The notes beneath the pieces were generated by a model, which was not told the origin of the DNA, did not search any database, and saw only the letters and a program-made list of their open reading frames with translations. The translations under genes and the position numbers were made by a program. 64,000 nt of DNA from Candidatus Scalindua sp. SCAELEC01 (GTDB taxonomy: Bacteria > Planctomycetota > Brocadiia > Brocadiales > Scalinduaceae): NCBI GenBank assembly GCA_004282745.1, contig SHMT01000002.1:124001-188000 (forward strand), written 5' to 3'. Shown here in pieces: positions 35,130 to 45,729 of the stretch (position 1 is the stretch's first letter; each line of letters starts with the position of its first letter).

Positions 35130-36308
35130 ATGATTGATAGAACTCTTGAAACAACACTTAAAGAACTTTCAACAAAATACCCTGTTGTTACGGTTACCGG
35201 TCCGCGACAGAGTGGAAAAACAACGTTATGCCGCAAGGTATTCCCGAAAAAAGATTATGTAAACCTGGAAAACATTGATATACGGCAATTTGCCATAGAT
35301 GACCCGAGAGGTTTTTTAAGAAATCGCCCAGATGGCGCCATCCTTGATGAAATACAGCGAACCCCGGATCTGCTCTCCTATATACAGCCAATTGTTGATG
35401 ACACTCAAAGGGATGGATTGTTTGTTCTTACGGGTAGTCAGCAATTTGAGGTTTCAAGCAAGATAAGCCAGTCACTTGCAGGGAGAACCGCCTTGCTGAA
35501 GCTCCTCCCCTTCAGCATTGAAGAACTATCAGGACATTACGATATCGCTTCTATAAACAGGATGGTAATCACAGGCTTTTATCCCAGAATCTATGATAAA
35601 GAACTGAATCCTACAACCGCACTGGGAGACTATTTCGAAACTTATGTTGAACGCGACCTCCGTCTTCTGGTAAATATCAAGGACTTGAATCTATTCCAGA
35701 AATTTGTCAGGCTTTGTGCAGGCAGGGTGGGTCAAATATTAAACCTCAAAAATCTTGCTAATGACGTTGGCATTTCTCATACCACCGCCCGCTCCTGGAC
35801 AACCCTCCTTGAGGCCAGTTATATTATCTTTTTACTTCAACCATACTTTAGCAATATCTCTAAGAGGTTGATAAAATCTCCCAAGTTGTATTTTTATGAT
35901 ATTGGGTTAGCAAGTTACCTTATCGGGCTTGAAAGCGAGCTTCACGCAAGCAGAGATCCTTTGCGTGGGAATTTGTTTGAAAATATGGTAGTAATCGAGG
36001 CCTTAAAATACCGGCTGCATCGCGGTAGACGAAACAACTTATGCTTTTATCGAGATAGTGGGGGAAATGAGGTGGACATGGTAGTTACCATGGGACCCAA
36101 TCTCTTTCCTGTGGAGATTAAGGCCGGTGAAACGGTAACAGACGAATTCTTTAAGGGACTGAGGACTTTCAAAAAGACGTTTCCGAAAAATACTCCATTG
36201 AACAGTGGCCTCATCTACGGTGGAAACTCAATTCAGATGAGAAGTGATGTGATGATCTATCCTGCTACAGGAGTCCACACAATGCTTGAATCACTAGAGA
36301 ATAAATGA
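35130..36308 (+). CDS. AAA_14/DUF4143 ATP-binding protein
   Basis: 392 residues. An N-terminal AAA-type ATPase (about 15-200) has the P-loop TGPRQSGKTTLCR and Walker B DGAILDEIQRTPDLLSYIQ, then VLTGSQQFEV and SLAGRTALLKLLPFSIEEL. The C-terminal DUF4143 domain (about 200-380) includes ETYVERDLRLL, KSPKLYFYDIGLASYL, GNLFENMVVIEALK, YRDSGGNEVDMVV and PVEIKAGE, the last two resembling a PD-(D/E)XK-like core. Members are common in accessory regions and are often duplicated; function is not established. ATG at 35130 with no strong ribosome binding site. The repeat at 36392 follows. Confidence 0.88.
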   Translation: MIDRTLETTLKELSTKYPVVTVTGPRQSGKTTLCRKVFPKKDYVNLENIDIRQFAIDDPRGFLRNRPDGAILDEIQRTPDLLSYIQPIVDDTQRDGLFVLTGSQQFEVSSKISQSLAGRTALLKLLPFSIEELSGHYDIASINRMVITGFYPRIYDKELNPTTALGDYFETYVERDLRLLVNIKDLNLFQKFVRLCAGRVGQILNLKNLANDVGISHTTARSWTTLLEASYIIFLLQPYFSNISKRLIKSPKLYFYDIGLASYLIGLESELHASRDPLRGNLFENMVVIEALKYRLHRGRRNNLCFYRDSGGNEVDMVVTMGPNLFPVEIKAGETVTDEFFKGLRTFKKTFPKNTPLNSGLIYGGNSIQMRSDVMIYPATGVHTMLESLENK

Positions 36309-36391
36309 AGAAACAAGAGAGGCATAAAAGTCAATTGATTTCCAAGAAGGTTGTTGATGCATCGTGAAGATCAAGAAAAATGTTTCTGATT

Positions 36392-36697
36392 AGTGGTTGA
36401 ACGAAAATCACCCAGAGATACCCATTGCAAAATGATTTTTAGAATTTCAGGGCAGAAGTTTACTTGAAATTTTGATTTTTCGATTGAACAAAACCAGAGG
36501 CTTAGTAATACTAAGTCGAGGATTTTGTGATTGAGAAAAGTCTAAATTTCATGTGAAATCGGGTCCTGAAAACAGAAAATCAATTTGTAATGGGTATAAG
36601 GCGCGTAATAATTTCGTAACCGGAACGTACAATTGTACTTGAGGATTGCGAAATTATTGCAGCAACGCAGTAGATGGGTAGTTTTCGTTCAAACACT
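36392..36697. repeat. Composite MITE-like repeat (copy D): long variant fused to short variant
   Basis: Bases 36392-36598 follow copy A (left end AGTGGTTGAACGAAAATCAC, interior up to AATGGGTATAAG). From 36599 the sequence switches to the short-variant interior of copies B, C and E (GGCGCGTAATAATTTCGTAA ... ACGTACAATTGTACTTGAGG ... ATTGCAGCAACGC) and ends TTTTCGTTCAAACACT. It lies between the 3' ends of the DUF4143 gene and the convergent TehA-like gene. Confidence 0.85.
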
Positions 36698-36734
36698 AAT
36701 TAAACCGTTCCGTCTTAAAGAGAAGCAGTCTACT

Positions 36735-37790
36735 CTATTCCTTGTGTCGAAGCCCAAGTAGTCTTCGGCACAACCCCGTAAAAGTCATTATCCAAAAAAT
36801 AACTGCGATATAGAAAAACACCGTTGGTAAGCTGCTGAGAAATGAAAACTGCATTGCATTCAGCATCACATAGGTACAGGCTGAATACATGCCCAAAGGG
36901 AAAACCGCTCCCCAATACAAGGGGTCATAAGTTAACGGAAAGCGGCAGACGAGATGTCGCCAGATACCAAGTATCAGTAACATCGGTATCCACCAGCTTC
37001 CGGTTGCCCAGTAAAATATCGTGAAGCCTTTCAAGAATGGCACCAGACCGTCAAGAAAGGGGGCATTTTGGGAGTTTATAATTAATAAAGAGCCTGCCAG
37101 TGTTGAAATAGCCATCGCCCCCATATTTATCCAGTAGGGTGGTGCTAAATCGCTGGGCGAAAACTCAAAGAAGGTATAACGATAAAAAATGAGCGACATC
37201 ATCCAGATGTATAACATACCTCCCCACAACCACATAGATAACGCCAGAAAGTTGAGCTGAACCTTCCACGGCTGGTCTGTTTGTGCAGCTATCAAGGCGC
37301 TTAGTACGGCCACGGATTGTGTTGCGACGACGGCCAGCAACCAGGCTCCGTTAATCCCTTTATCCAGTGATGGTTTGTTGTGCCGAATGGTCAGTGCAGT
37401 AAATATGGTATAGGTCAGCAGAACCCATAAAAACAAAGCCAACATCCAGGCAATAAAAGCAAACCAATACCAACCGAAAAGAATAAGAGACTGGCTGCCA
37501 ATTAGCGCGGTCCCTGCCACGGTAGTAAAAAAACCAGGCCCCTTGTTGTGGCTTACCAGATCTTGTGTAAAGTCCCGGAAAAATCGTATGAAGCGATAAC
37601 TAAACAGAATCAATAATGTGAACCAGCTGATACAAGCAACGGTAAAGAGACTATAGGCAAGAGAAGGCCATTGCTGCTGTTTTGCAGCAATGGCTATGAT
37701 ACCCGTTGCCATCACCAGTCCGAAGTAGGCTGGTGATAGCTGTTGTGTTCTATTCAATAGGCTCATTACGATTCTCGATTCTTGTCTCAC
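36735..37790 (-). CDS. TehA/TDT-family tellurite-resistance or C4-dicarboxylate transporter
   Basis: 351 residues with about ten hydrophobic helices in the pattern of the TDT family (TehA, Mae1, SLAC1): LSPAYFGLVMATGIIAIAA as helix 1, repeated helices around GSQSLILFGWYWFAF, MLALFLWVLLTYTIF, GAWLLAVVATQSVAVL, a central GGMLYIWMMSLIFYRYTF, then INMGAMAISTLAGSLL, WIPMLLILGIWRHL, and YWGAVFPLGMYSACT near the C-terminus. Family members are anion or dicarboxylate channels and transporters. GTG at 37788-37790 begins the longest frame; ATG eight codons in (MSLLNRTQ) is an equally good start. Confidence 0.83.
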   Translation of the reverse strand: MRQESRIVMSLLNRTQQLSPAYFGLVMATGIIAIAAKQQQWPSLAYSLFTVACISWFTLLILFSYRFIRFFRDFTQDLVSHNKGPGFFTTVAGTALIGSQSLILFGWYWFAFIAWMLALFLWVLLTYTIFTALTIRHNKPSLDKGINGAWLLAVVATQSVAVLSALIAAQTDQPWKVQLNFLALSMWLWGGMLYIWMMSLIFYRYTFFEFSPSDLAPPYWINMGAMAISTLAGSLLIINSQNAPFLDGLVPFLKGFTIFYWATGSWWIPMLLILGIWRHLVCRFPLTYDPLYWGAVFPLGMYSACTYVMLNAMQFSFLSSLPTVFFYIAVIFWIMTFTGLCRRLLGLRHKE

Positions 37791-37941
37791 ACGAAGACAA
37801 ATACCCCCTCGTCACTCTTCCCACTTACTATCCGGATACAAACTCTTTATCCTACAACCCGTCATGTCAATGGTGAAGTTTTCAAGAGAAATTGCAACTA
37901 ACGAAAAAAATTTGACTGCACATCCGAAAAACTAAAAGCTC

Positions 37942-38106
37942 TTAATTACTAAAGATGAAGTAAATGAGTATACGTGTACATGGTAGTAATAACAAAAAAT
38001 GGGGACACCTGCCGCTGTTCTGTTGAGTCCGGAGGAATTTGAGAGTTTGAAAGAAATCATCGCAATTCGTTCTGATGTGCCATTAATGCAGGAAATAAAA
38101 AGTTGA
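37942..38106 (+). pseudogene. Phd/YefM-type antitoxin, frameshifted
   Basis: Three frames in succession encode one antitoxin: LITKDEVNEYTC, then VVITKNG, then TPAAVLLSPEEFESLKEIIA followed by IRSDVPLMQEIKS and stop. This matches Phd/YefM (..EV.E...PVVITKNG.PAAVLLSPEEFESL.E). One frameshift lies near 37980 and the other in the GGGG run at about 38001-38004. No toxin gene is next to it. Confidence 0.6.
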
Positions 38107-38157
38107 CGTATCACGAAGATTAAGAAAAACGTTTCTGATTAGTGGTTGATCCAAAAC
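38102..38157. repeat. Single end of the MITE-like repeat with its flank, against the atpC stop
   Basis: GTTGACGTATCACGAAGATT-AAGAAAAACG-TTTCTGATTAGTGGTTGATC closely matches 36353-36403, which is the left flank and left end of copy D. The rest of the element is absent. The last base (38157) is immediately next to the atpC stop codon (38158-38160). Confidence 0.65.
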
Positions 38158-38424
38158 TTACAGATCCTCAACAGAATCGGTAAGAACAACTACCTTGTTT
38201 TTCCTCACCTCCATAAAACCTCCGCCCAGAGTCATTTTAACTGTTTTCTCACCGGGTTCGGTAATCTTAAATGGACCTGATTCAAGCGAAGTAACAAGGG
38301 GGGTATGATGGGCCATTACACCGAGATACCCGCTGGTACCATGGGCGACTATAGCGGTTACTTCCTTACTATAGACTATCTTCTCCGGAGTGATTATATC
38401 TAAATTATAAGTACTTTCAGCCAT
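38158..38424 (-). CDS. atpC: ATP synthase epsilon subunit, short form lacking the C-terminal helices
   Basis: 88 residues, against about 130-140 in E. coli. All of it is the N-terminal beta-sandwich that binds gamma and the c-ring: YNLDIITPEKIVYSKEV, SGYLGVMAHHTPLV, ITEPGEKTVKMTLGGGFMEV, NKVVVLTDS. It stops at VEDL, where the two-helix C-terminal domain should begin. The missing domain is the one that inhibits ATP hydrolysis. Naturally short epsilons exist (Chlorobium, for example), so this may be native; the repeat end directly after the stop makes secondary truncation possible. Last gene of the operon, about 140 bases after atpD. Confidence 0.9.
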   Translation of the reverse strand: MAESTYNLDIITPEKIVYSKEVTAIVAHGTSGYLGVMAHHTPLVTSLESGPFKITEPGEKTVKMTLGGGFMEVRKNKVVVLTDSVEDL

Positions 38425-38567
38425 AGTTTCAAATTAACTCCGTTAATAGAATATTTAAAGTTTTCTAATTTTTCAACGCATGGAGTCAGAAATTAATTTA
38501 ATTGCAGTTGAAGGAGAAAACCCCTTCACGACTGCATGCAATCAAATCTGTCCAAAGGAAAGTAAAT

Positions 38568-39998
<1,431 letters not shown>

Positions 39999-40105
39999 CT
40001 ATTATCATTATTTTTCATTTTATCACATCAAATCGATTCTGATTTCTTTATATCAATCGACTTCTTATATTTAAACGCACAAGCATCAAGAGTGGCCATC
40101 TACAA

Positions 40106-41005
40106 TCAGCCTGCCATTGCCTCTGACCCTGATACAACTTCCAGCAGTTCTTTGGTAATAGCCTCCTGTCTTGCCTTGTTATATACCTGCGTGAGTTCGC
40201 CTATTATCTCTTCCGCATTTTCTGAAGCGGCAATCATCGCAACTCTTCGCGCCGCATACTCTGCCGTCAATGACTCGAAAATCGCCTGCCGTAGCTGGCA
40301 CTCAAGATATTTTGGCAGTAGCTTTGAAAAAATCGCTTCTGATGACGGCTCTAAAATGCAATCTCCCTGCAGAGCCTTTTTCCCTTCATTCTCTCCGGAG
40401 TCCGCATCAATGTTTTCTAAAGGGAGAAGTCTTACCCGGGCAGGATCAGACTTCATTACGGTCTTAAATTTTGTGTAAAACATATGGATCTCATCAACGG
40501 TACCTGCCTCAAAGCTTTCAATCATCTTTGCAACTATTTCAGACACCTTATTGTCTCCTGCCTTCAGCGAAGAGAGCCCTATCTCCTCTACCGTCTCTGG
40601 ATAAAACTGTCCGATCGTATATTTTCTGCCCCGAAAGAAGATATTCCCCTTCTTACCCATCAAGTGCAGACTTATCTCCTTCTGAGAGTTCTCCTTAAGA
40701 AACCTGACCGTATGCTGTATAGCATTTGTATTATATGCACCGCACAGCCCCTTGTCTGAAGTAATTAATAAGACCATAATCTTCTTTACTTCGTCTTTCT
40801 GCTTACAGAAATGTGCCTTTTCGGGGGTAGAACCAACCAGATTACTCAGTATAGAGGTAATATTCTGGGTATACGGACGCGAGGACAGTGCCCTGCCTTC
40901 TGCTTTTTTAAGCCGGTTAGCGGCGACCATCTCCATAGCACGCGTAATCTGCTTGATATTTGTAATACTTTTGATTCTATTTTTTATATCTCTGGTACTT
41001 TCCAT
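40106..41005 (-). CDS. atpG: ATP synthase F1 gamma subunit
   Basis: 299 residues from the ATG at 41003-41005 (MESTRDIKNRIKSITNIKQI, the usual start), which is preferred to a TTG 30 bases upstream that would overlap the end of atpA. It forms the central rotor stalk. Visible: KITRAMEMVA-like ITRAMEMVAANRLKKAE, VLLITSDKGLCGAYNT, and the C-terminal MIAASENAEEIIGELTQVYNKARQEAITKELLEVVSGSEAM, which is the gamma hallmark. Located between alpha and beta, as in all F-type operons. Confidence 0.96.
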   Translation of the reverse strand: MESTRDIKNRIKSITNIKQITRAMEMVAANRLKKAEGRALSSRPYTQNITSILSNLVGSTPEKAHFCKQKDEVKKIMVLLITSDKGLCGAYNTNAIQHTVRFLKENSQKEISLHLMGKKGNIFFRGRKYTIGQFYPETVEEIGLSSLKAGDNKVSEIVAKMIESFEAGTVDEIHMFYTKFKTVMKSDPARVRLLPLENIDADSGENEGKKALQGDCILEPSSEAIFSKLLPKYLECQLRQAIFESLTAEYAARRVAMIAASENAEEIIGELTQVYNKARQEAITKELLEVVSGSEAMAG

Positions 41006-41031
41006 GGTATTTTCTTCTATCCTTAAGAGTT

Positions 41032-42549
41032 TCAATTAACCGAAGCGTTAAACTCCTTCTTAAACTCAGTAATTGCTCTGTTCAGGTTACTGGCAGTATC
41101 CTCCTCAATCTTCTTCTTCTCTTTGATCGCCATGGCGATCCCAGCGTGTTTATCTCTTATATTTTGTAGAAATTTTCCTTCAAACTCTCTTATCTTTTCG
41201 ACCGGAATATCATCCAGATGACCGTTTATGGCGGCAAAGATTATTATTACCTGCTCTTCCACAGGCGACGGTGTATATTGAGGCTGTTTCAATATCTCTA
41301 TTAATCTCTCACCCCTGGACAATTGATCCTGCGTTGACTTATCGAGTTCTGAACCGAACTGGGCAAATGCCGCCAACTCTCTATGCTGGGCCAGATTAAG
41401 TCGCAAAGCCCCGGCAACCTTCTTCATTGCAGGAATCTGTGCGTTTCCACCTACCCTTGACACTGACAACCCCACACTAATAGCAGGACGAACACCTGAA
41501 TTGAAGAGATCACTCTCAAGATAAATCTGCCCATCGGTAATTGATATAACGTTCGTGGGAATATAAGCAGCATAATCACCGGCCTGAGTTTCTACTACCG
41601 GAAGAGCTGTCAAAGACCCGCCTCCAAGCTCATCATTTAATTTGGCTGCCCTTTCCAGCAAACGGGAGTGAAGATTAAAAATATCACCCGGAAAAGCCTC
41701 TCTACCAGGTGGCCTTCTGAGCAACAATGACACCTGTCTATATGCAACAGCGTGCTTATAAAGATCGTCATACATAATAACGGCATGACCACCTTTATCC
41801 CTAAAGTATTCTCCCATTGCACAGCCAGAATATGGTGCAAGGTACTGCATGGGCGCAGGGTCACTTGCAGAAGCAACGACGACGATTGAATTCTCCATTG
41901 CACCTTTATCTTCAAGGGTCTTAATCACACCTGCCACCGTGGAAAGCTTCTGTCCGATTGCCACATAGATACTGACGACACCCGTACCCTTCTGGTTCAG
42001 GATTGTATCAATAAGGATCGCCGTCTTACCAGTCTGCCGGTCACCAATTATCAATTCTCTCTGACCCCTGCCAATTGGTATCATTGAATCGATAGCCTTT
42101 ATGCCTGTCTGTAATGGCTCAACAACCGGCTGCCTTTCAACAACGTTTGGTGCAGAACCTTCCACCGGCATAGATTTCTCAGAAACAATCGGTCCTTTAC
42201 CATCAAGAGGCTGACCAAGTGCATTCACCACCCTTCCCAGCAACCCTTCTCCAACGGGAACTTCCACAATCCTTCCCGTAGTCTTCACGGTATCACCTTC
42301 TTTAATATCTTTATCAGAACCTAACAATACACATCCAACGTTGTCCTCTTCCAGATTAAGGGCAATACCAAAAACGCCACCCGGAAATTCTAACAATTCG
42401 TTTGACATGCAGTCATCCAGACCATAAACCCTGGCAACACCATCTCCTACCTGGAGAACACTACCAACGCTCTCCATCTTCAATTTATCTTCATATCGTT
42501 CAATCTCTCGCTTTATAATCGAAGCAACTTCATCTGGTCTTACGGTCAT
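41032..42549 (-). CDS. atpA: ATP synthase F1 alpha subunit
   Basis: 505 residues. P-loop [15 protein letters not shown] (about 169-176), [59 protein letters not shown] pattern, [47 protein letters not shown] and [18 protein letters not shown] (Arg finger). Full length. ATG at 42547-42549; delta lies upstream with a 33-base gap. Confidence 0.97.
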   Translation of the reverse strand: MTVRPDEVASIIKREIERYEDKLKMESVGSVLQVGDGVARVYGLDDCMSNELLEFPGGVFGIALNLEEDNVGCVLLGSDKDIKEGDTVKTTGRIVEVPVGEGLLGRVVNALGQPLDGKGPIVSEKSMPVEGSAPNVVERQPVVEPLQTGIKAIDSMIPIGRGQRELIIGDRQTGKTAILIDTILNQKGTGVVSIYVAIGQKLSTVAGVIKTLEDKGAMENSIVVVASASDPAPMQYLAPYSGCAMGEYFRDKGGHAVIMYDDLYKHAVAYRQVSLLLRRPPGREAFPGDIFNLHSRLLERAAKLNDELGGGSLTALPVVETQAGDYAAYIPTNVISITDGQIYLESDLFNSGVRPAISVGLSVSRVGGNAQIPAMKKVAGALRLNLAQHRELAAFAQFGSELDKSTQDQLSRGERLIEILKQPQYTPSPVEEQVIIIFAAINGHLDDIPVEKIREFEGKFLQNIRDKHAGIAMAIKEKKKIEEDTASNLNRAITEFKKEFNASVN

Positions 42550-42582
42550 ACCTGATATTCCCCCACAAAAATAAAGACGCCC

Positions 42583-43134
42583 TTAAGCGAAGGCCGTCTT
42601 TAACAAACATTTTTTTAGATTTTTCAAATGGTTAGCAATACTACCATCAATTATATTATTCTCGATCCTGATTATCATCCCACCAATAATCTCCCGATCA
42701 ACAACATTTTCTATTTCCACTTTCTTTTTTGTCAATTTTTCGAGATTGTTTTGCAATTTAGCAAGTCTCTCTTCAGTCAAAGCTATTGCAGTCTGGACTT
42801 TTACGGGCACGATCCCCCTTAATCTCCCTGCAACAGTTTTGTAGATATCCGGCAAATAATCTAAAATTCTCTCTCTTCTCTTGTCAATCAAAACAAAGAG
42901 AAGATTTTTGACCCATTTGCTGGAACAAAGAGGCACGATAGCCTTATTGATAATCTCTTTTTTATCGGTTTTTGCAATGGATGGATGATAGACAATATCG
43001 CGAAACTGAGTATTGTTTTCGAACAACTCTTTTATACCATCCAAGTCTTTTTCTATGTCCCCCGTATCACCCTTGTCAACAGCGATTTCGAACAAAGCCT
43101 TCGCATAACCTTCTATTAAGCTCTCTTGCATCAA
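42583..43134 (-). CDS. atpH: ATP synthase F1 delta subunit
   Basis: 183 residues of the OSCP/delta fold that joins b to the top of F1. N-terminal helix bundle (LIEGYAKALFEIAVDKGD) and the C-terminal domain with VQTAIALTEERLAKLQNNLE, KKVEIENVVDREIIGGMIIR and IENNIIDGSIANHLKNLKK, all delta-specific. Its start overlaps the end of atpF (43131-43134), indicating translational coupling. Confidence 0.92.
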   Translation of the reverse strand: MMQESLIEGYAKALFEIAVDKGDTGDIEKDLDGIKELFENNTQFRDIVYHPSIAKTDKKEIINKAIVPLCSSKWVKNLLFVLIDKRRERILDYLPDIYKTVAGRLRGIVPVKVQTAIALTEERLAKLQNNLEKLTKKKVEIENVVDREIIGGMIIRIENNIIDGSIANHLKNLKKCLLKTAFA

Positions 43135-43637
43135 GACAGTTTCCCCACTCCTTCAATAACGTCATCCACCAACTTTTCTGCCGTCCCACGATTAGTTGAC
43201 TGTTTAATCAACCTCGTAGTCGAAAGAATCGTAAGATCGACAACCTGATTTCTCACCTCAGCCAAGGCTTTCTTTCTTTCAATCTCTATACCCATCTGAG
43301 CCTTGGCTTTCTGATCCGCAACAGTTTGGTGCGCTTCCTTAATCATTTTGTCACCGATGTCTTTGGCCTTAACTACCGCTTCCTGGATCTTAGCCTCTGC
43401 AGCTTCATCAGCCTTAACCACATTCTGCCGATACTCCTCTTTCAGCCTCGCCGCCTCCGCCCTGTCATCCTCACTTCTTTTGTAGGTGGCCTTTACCTCG
43501 TCAGCCCTGGCCTTAATTATATCCTTGATCTTGCCGAAAAGAAACTTCTTCATCAAGATCATCAGCAGGATGAATCCTACTGCCTGCATAAAGACCATCT
43601 TAAAGTCCACACCTAACGCGTCTAACAAATTTCCCAC
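43131..43637 (-). CDS. atpF: ATP synthase Fo b subunit
   Basis: 168 residues: an N-terminal membrane helix (FKMVFMQAVGFILLMILMKK), then a long charged helix rich in Lys, Glu and Ala (KADEAAEAKIQEAVVKAKDI, QTVADQKAKAQMGIEIERKK) that forms the peripheral stalk. Only one b gene is present, so it should act as a homodimer. The atpE gene lies 122 bases upstream. Confidence 0.92.
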   Translation of the reverse strand: MGNLLDALGVDFKMVFMQAVGFILLMILMKKFLFGKIKDIIKARADEVKATYKRSEDDRAEAARLKEEYRQNVVKADEAAEAKIQEAVVKAKDIGDKMIKEAHQTVADQKAKAQMGIEIERKKALAEVRNQVVDLTILSTTRLIKQSTNRGTAEKLVDDVIEGVGKLS

Positions 43638-43759
43638 ATTTAGTCTCCCATGTTCCTTCTTTTATCTATCGATCCCGACTCTTTCAGCCTTTACAGATTC
43701 AAACCCTAAACAAACCTCCACAATCATAAGCAGGAGGGGGGACAGGCTTTAAACCCTTC

Positions 43760-44023
43760 TTACTGCCCCAATACCTTTAACACATCTGCAGCATCGGGTA
43801 ATTTTCCCAATAAGATAAATGATAAAACCAGTGAATAGATAGCCAACGCTTCAATAAATCCCAATCCTATAAACATAAGCATCTGAATTTTTCCGAACAG
43901 CTCAGGCTGTCTTGCTACAGCAGATGAAGCACCAGCTACCGCAATACCCTGACCTATACCACAACCAAACGAGGCAAAAGCCAGCATACCGATTCCAATC
44001 GCCAAACATGCAAAATAAATCAT
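43760..44023 (-). CDS. atpE: ATP synthase Fo c subunit
   Basis: 87 residues from ATG at 44021-44023 (MIYFACLAIGIGMLAF); this start has AAGGGGG eight bases upstream and is preferred over the ATG six codons earlier. It is a hairpin of two membrane helices. Helix 1 is Gly/Ala-rich (GCGIGQGIAVAGASSAVARQ, loop ARQPE). Helix 2 carries the ion-binding Glu in GFIEALAIYSLV. The residue after Glu is Ala rather than Ser/Thr, which suggests H+ rather than Na+ coupling. Confidence 0.94.
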   Translation of the reverse strand: MIYFACLAIGIGMLAFASFGCGIGQGIAVAGASSAVARQPELFGKIQMLMFIGLGFIEALAIYSLVLSFILLGKLPDAADVLKVLGQ

Positions 44024-44047
44024 CTTAAAATCCCCCTTCATTAAAAA

Positions 44048-44809
44048 TTATAAATGTTTCTCTCCAATTGACCCGGCTATGTAAAAGCTAGCTAAAAATG
44101 CAAATATAAAGGCCTGGAGTGCTGCTAATAATAGATCCAATAAAACAAACGGGAAATGTATAGGTATAGGAATAAAACCCAGCAATAGAGGAGAAAGCCC
44201 TATAAATATGGACAACACGGTGTGCCCACCCATTAAATTCCCGTAAAGACGCATTGAAAGTGACAATGGACGCGTTATAATTTCCGACACCAGATGCAGC
44301 GGAAACAGCATTGGAGACATCCATCTCGGCTCACCCAGCATATGTTTAAAGTATTTTACCGGTCCATTATGCTTGAGTCCATAATAGTGAGTGGCAAAAA
44401 ATACGAGTAAAGTCAGCGCCAGGGTTGTATTATAATTCGTCGTTGGAGAATGAAGCAACGGTACCTGACCGATAAGGTTCATAATAAGTATGTACAAGAA
44501 AAGAGTGCCTATAAACGGCAGAAATTTGTCGGACATTTTCCCCAAAATTGATTGGACGAAGCTATCAAGCGCCTCCACTACAATTTCGAGAATTGCCTGC
44601 AATCCGCCCGGCACCTTCGTCAGGTTACGTGTGGCCATCATCGAAAAGAACCCGAGAAAACCAATGATCAGCATCGACATAACTATCGGCAACAGCTGAT
44701 GCATTGTCAACCCAAATATCTCGGCGTGCTTATCAATGGGCAGTAAATCAAAAAAAGTGGGAAGTTCAGGCACTCCACTACTTGAACTTCCATGTGCCTC
44801 TTCTGTCAA
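44048..44809 (-). CDS. atpB: ATP synthase Fo a subunit
   Basis: 253 residues, about five membrane helices. The essential Arg lies in SLSMRLYGNLMGGH; the C-terminal helix with PFVLLDLLLAALQAFIFAFL is the family hallmark. N-terminal segment HAEIFGLTMHQLLPIVMS. It forms the half-channels that feed protons to the c-ring. ATG at 44807-44809. It follows atpI with a 27-base gap and precedes atpE. Confidence 0.95.
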   Translation of the reverse strand: MTEEAHGSSSSGVPELPTFFDLLPIDKHAEIFGLTMHQLLPIVMSMLIIGFLGFFSMMATRNLTKVPGGLQAILEIVVEALDSFVQSILGKMSDKFLPFIGTLFLYILIMNLIGQVPLLHSPTTNYNTTLALTLLVFFATHYYGLKHNGPVKYFKHMLGEPRWMSPMLFPLHLVSEIITRPLSLSMRLYGNLMGGHTVLSIFIGLSPLLLGFIPIPIHFPFVLLDLLLAALQAFIFAFLASFYIAGSIGEKHL

Positions 44810-44836
44810 ACCTACACTCCTCCTAAATTTTACAAA

Positions 44837-45421
44837 CTATAAAGTATTCTCTGCAATTTGACGAGAATGAATTTTTGATACAGATTCTGATATACCATCT
44901 ACATTTTCATCGCAATCGGAAGATAATTTACCATCTTCGGATACGGAATCAACACCTACCGTGTTGTTCAGCATATTCACAAGGACCATACTCACGATCA
45001 TTGAAAAAACGACCAGCTGCACGATCGATACCCCGACAAAAAAGGCAACAGGTCTAATGGGCAAAAATTTGAAGATAAGAAAAAAAACTAGGGCCAACAC
45101 CAATATCTTCACAACACCCATACATGCGAACAGCAGCGATTTTATGGTAGAATCCGGCTTTGGAGAATCCAACCCTTTATGCAAATTGCCGTCAGGATTA
45201 AGATCCTTAAACATAAACTTTATCCATTGCCAAAGTGCAAGCGATGTGCAAAAACTGATGACAATGCCGATCACCAAACTCATGGTCAGTTCAAAAGATT
45301 TATATCGCAAAGAGATCAAAACCATCAAGAGAGACACAAACAGCGTAGTATAAAACGCCTGCTTGACAAAATTCTTCTTAACGGTCAACAGTTTTTGCGA
45401 TCTATTATGCAAATCTAGCAT
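44837..45421 (-). CDS. atpI: ATP synthase subunit I-like membrane protein
   Basis: 194 residues, four hydrophobic helices (AFYTTLFVSLLMVLISL, LVIGIVISFCTSLALWQWI, MGVVKILVLALVFFLIF, VGVSIVQLVVFSMIVSMVL) in the AtpI pattern, followed by a polar C-terminal tail (about 155-194) that is unusually long and acidic. AtpI assists assembly of the c-ring. Position between atpZ and atpB supports the call, which otherwise rests on topology. Confidence 0.75.
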   Translation of the reverse strand: MLDLHNRSQKLLTVKKNFVKQAFYTTLFVSLLMVLISLRYKSFELTMSLVIGIVISFCTSLALWQWIKFMFKDLNPDGNLHKGLDSPKPDSTIKSLLFACMGVVKILVLALVFFLIFKFLPIRPVAFFVGVSIVQLVVFSMIVSMVLVNMLNNTVGVDSVSEDGKLSSDCDENVDGISESVSKIHSRQIAENTL

Positions 45422-45423
45422 CT

Positions 45424-45678
45424 CTAACCCTCATTCTCTGCCTCCTTCATCGCCTTTTTAATCATATGACAAACTTCCAAAATCCCACCAGCCAAACAGA
45501 GAAGGAGAGAAGCAATCAACAACCATGGCTCTGTACCAAATTTCGAATCTAGATACCGGCCACCATAATAGCCGCCTACCAGACAGGCTGCCAACATAAA
45601 ACCCATGCCACTCGTAAGTCCCAAGGCACGAAACGTATTGCCTGAATCATTCTGATTCAAAACGTAGGTAAACTCCAA
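45424..45678 (-). CDS. atpZ: AtpZ (F0F1-ATPase small accessory protein)
   Basis: 84 residues, two membrane helices. ALGLTSGMGFMLAACLVGGY with YGGRYLDSKFGTEPWLLIAS is the AtpZ/AtpQ signature (G..G..LD...G..P......L). It sits two bases upstream of atpI. Accessory membrane protein of the ATP synthase operon with a role in assembly or Mg2+/ion handling in some species. Confidence 0.8.
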   Translation of the reverse strand: MEFTYVLNQNDSGNTFRALGLTSGMGFMLAACLVGGYYGGRYLDSKFGTEPWLLIASLLLCLAGGILEVCHMIKKAMKEAENEG

Positions 45679-45729
45679 TAATCTCTCAAACCCTTCAATG
45701 CCATGTACCGCCGTAACCCAAAGAGCCAG

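Larger units (their letters stand above)
37791..38157. other. Intergenic region between the TehA-like gene and atpC
   Basis: 367 bases containing the broken Phd antitoxin at 37942-38106 and the partial repeat end at 38102-38157. No intact gene. Confidence 0.5.
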
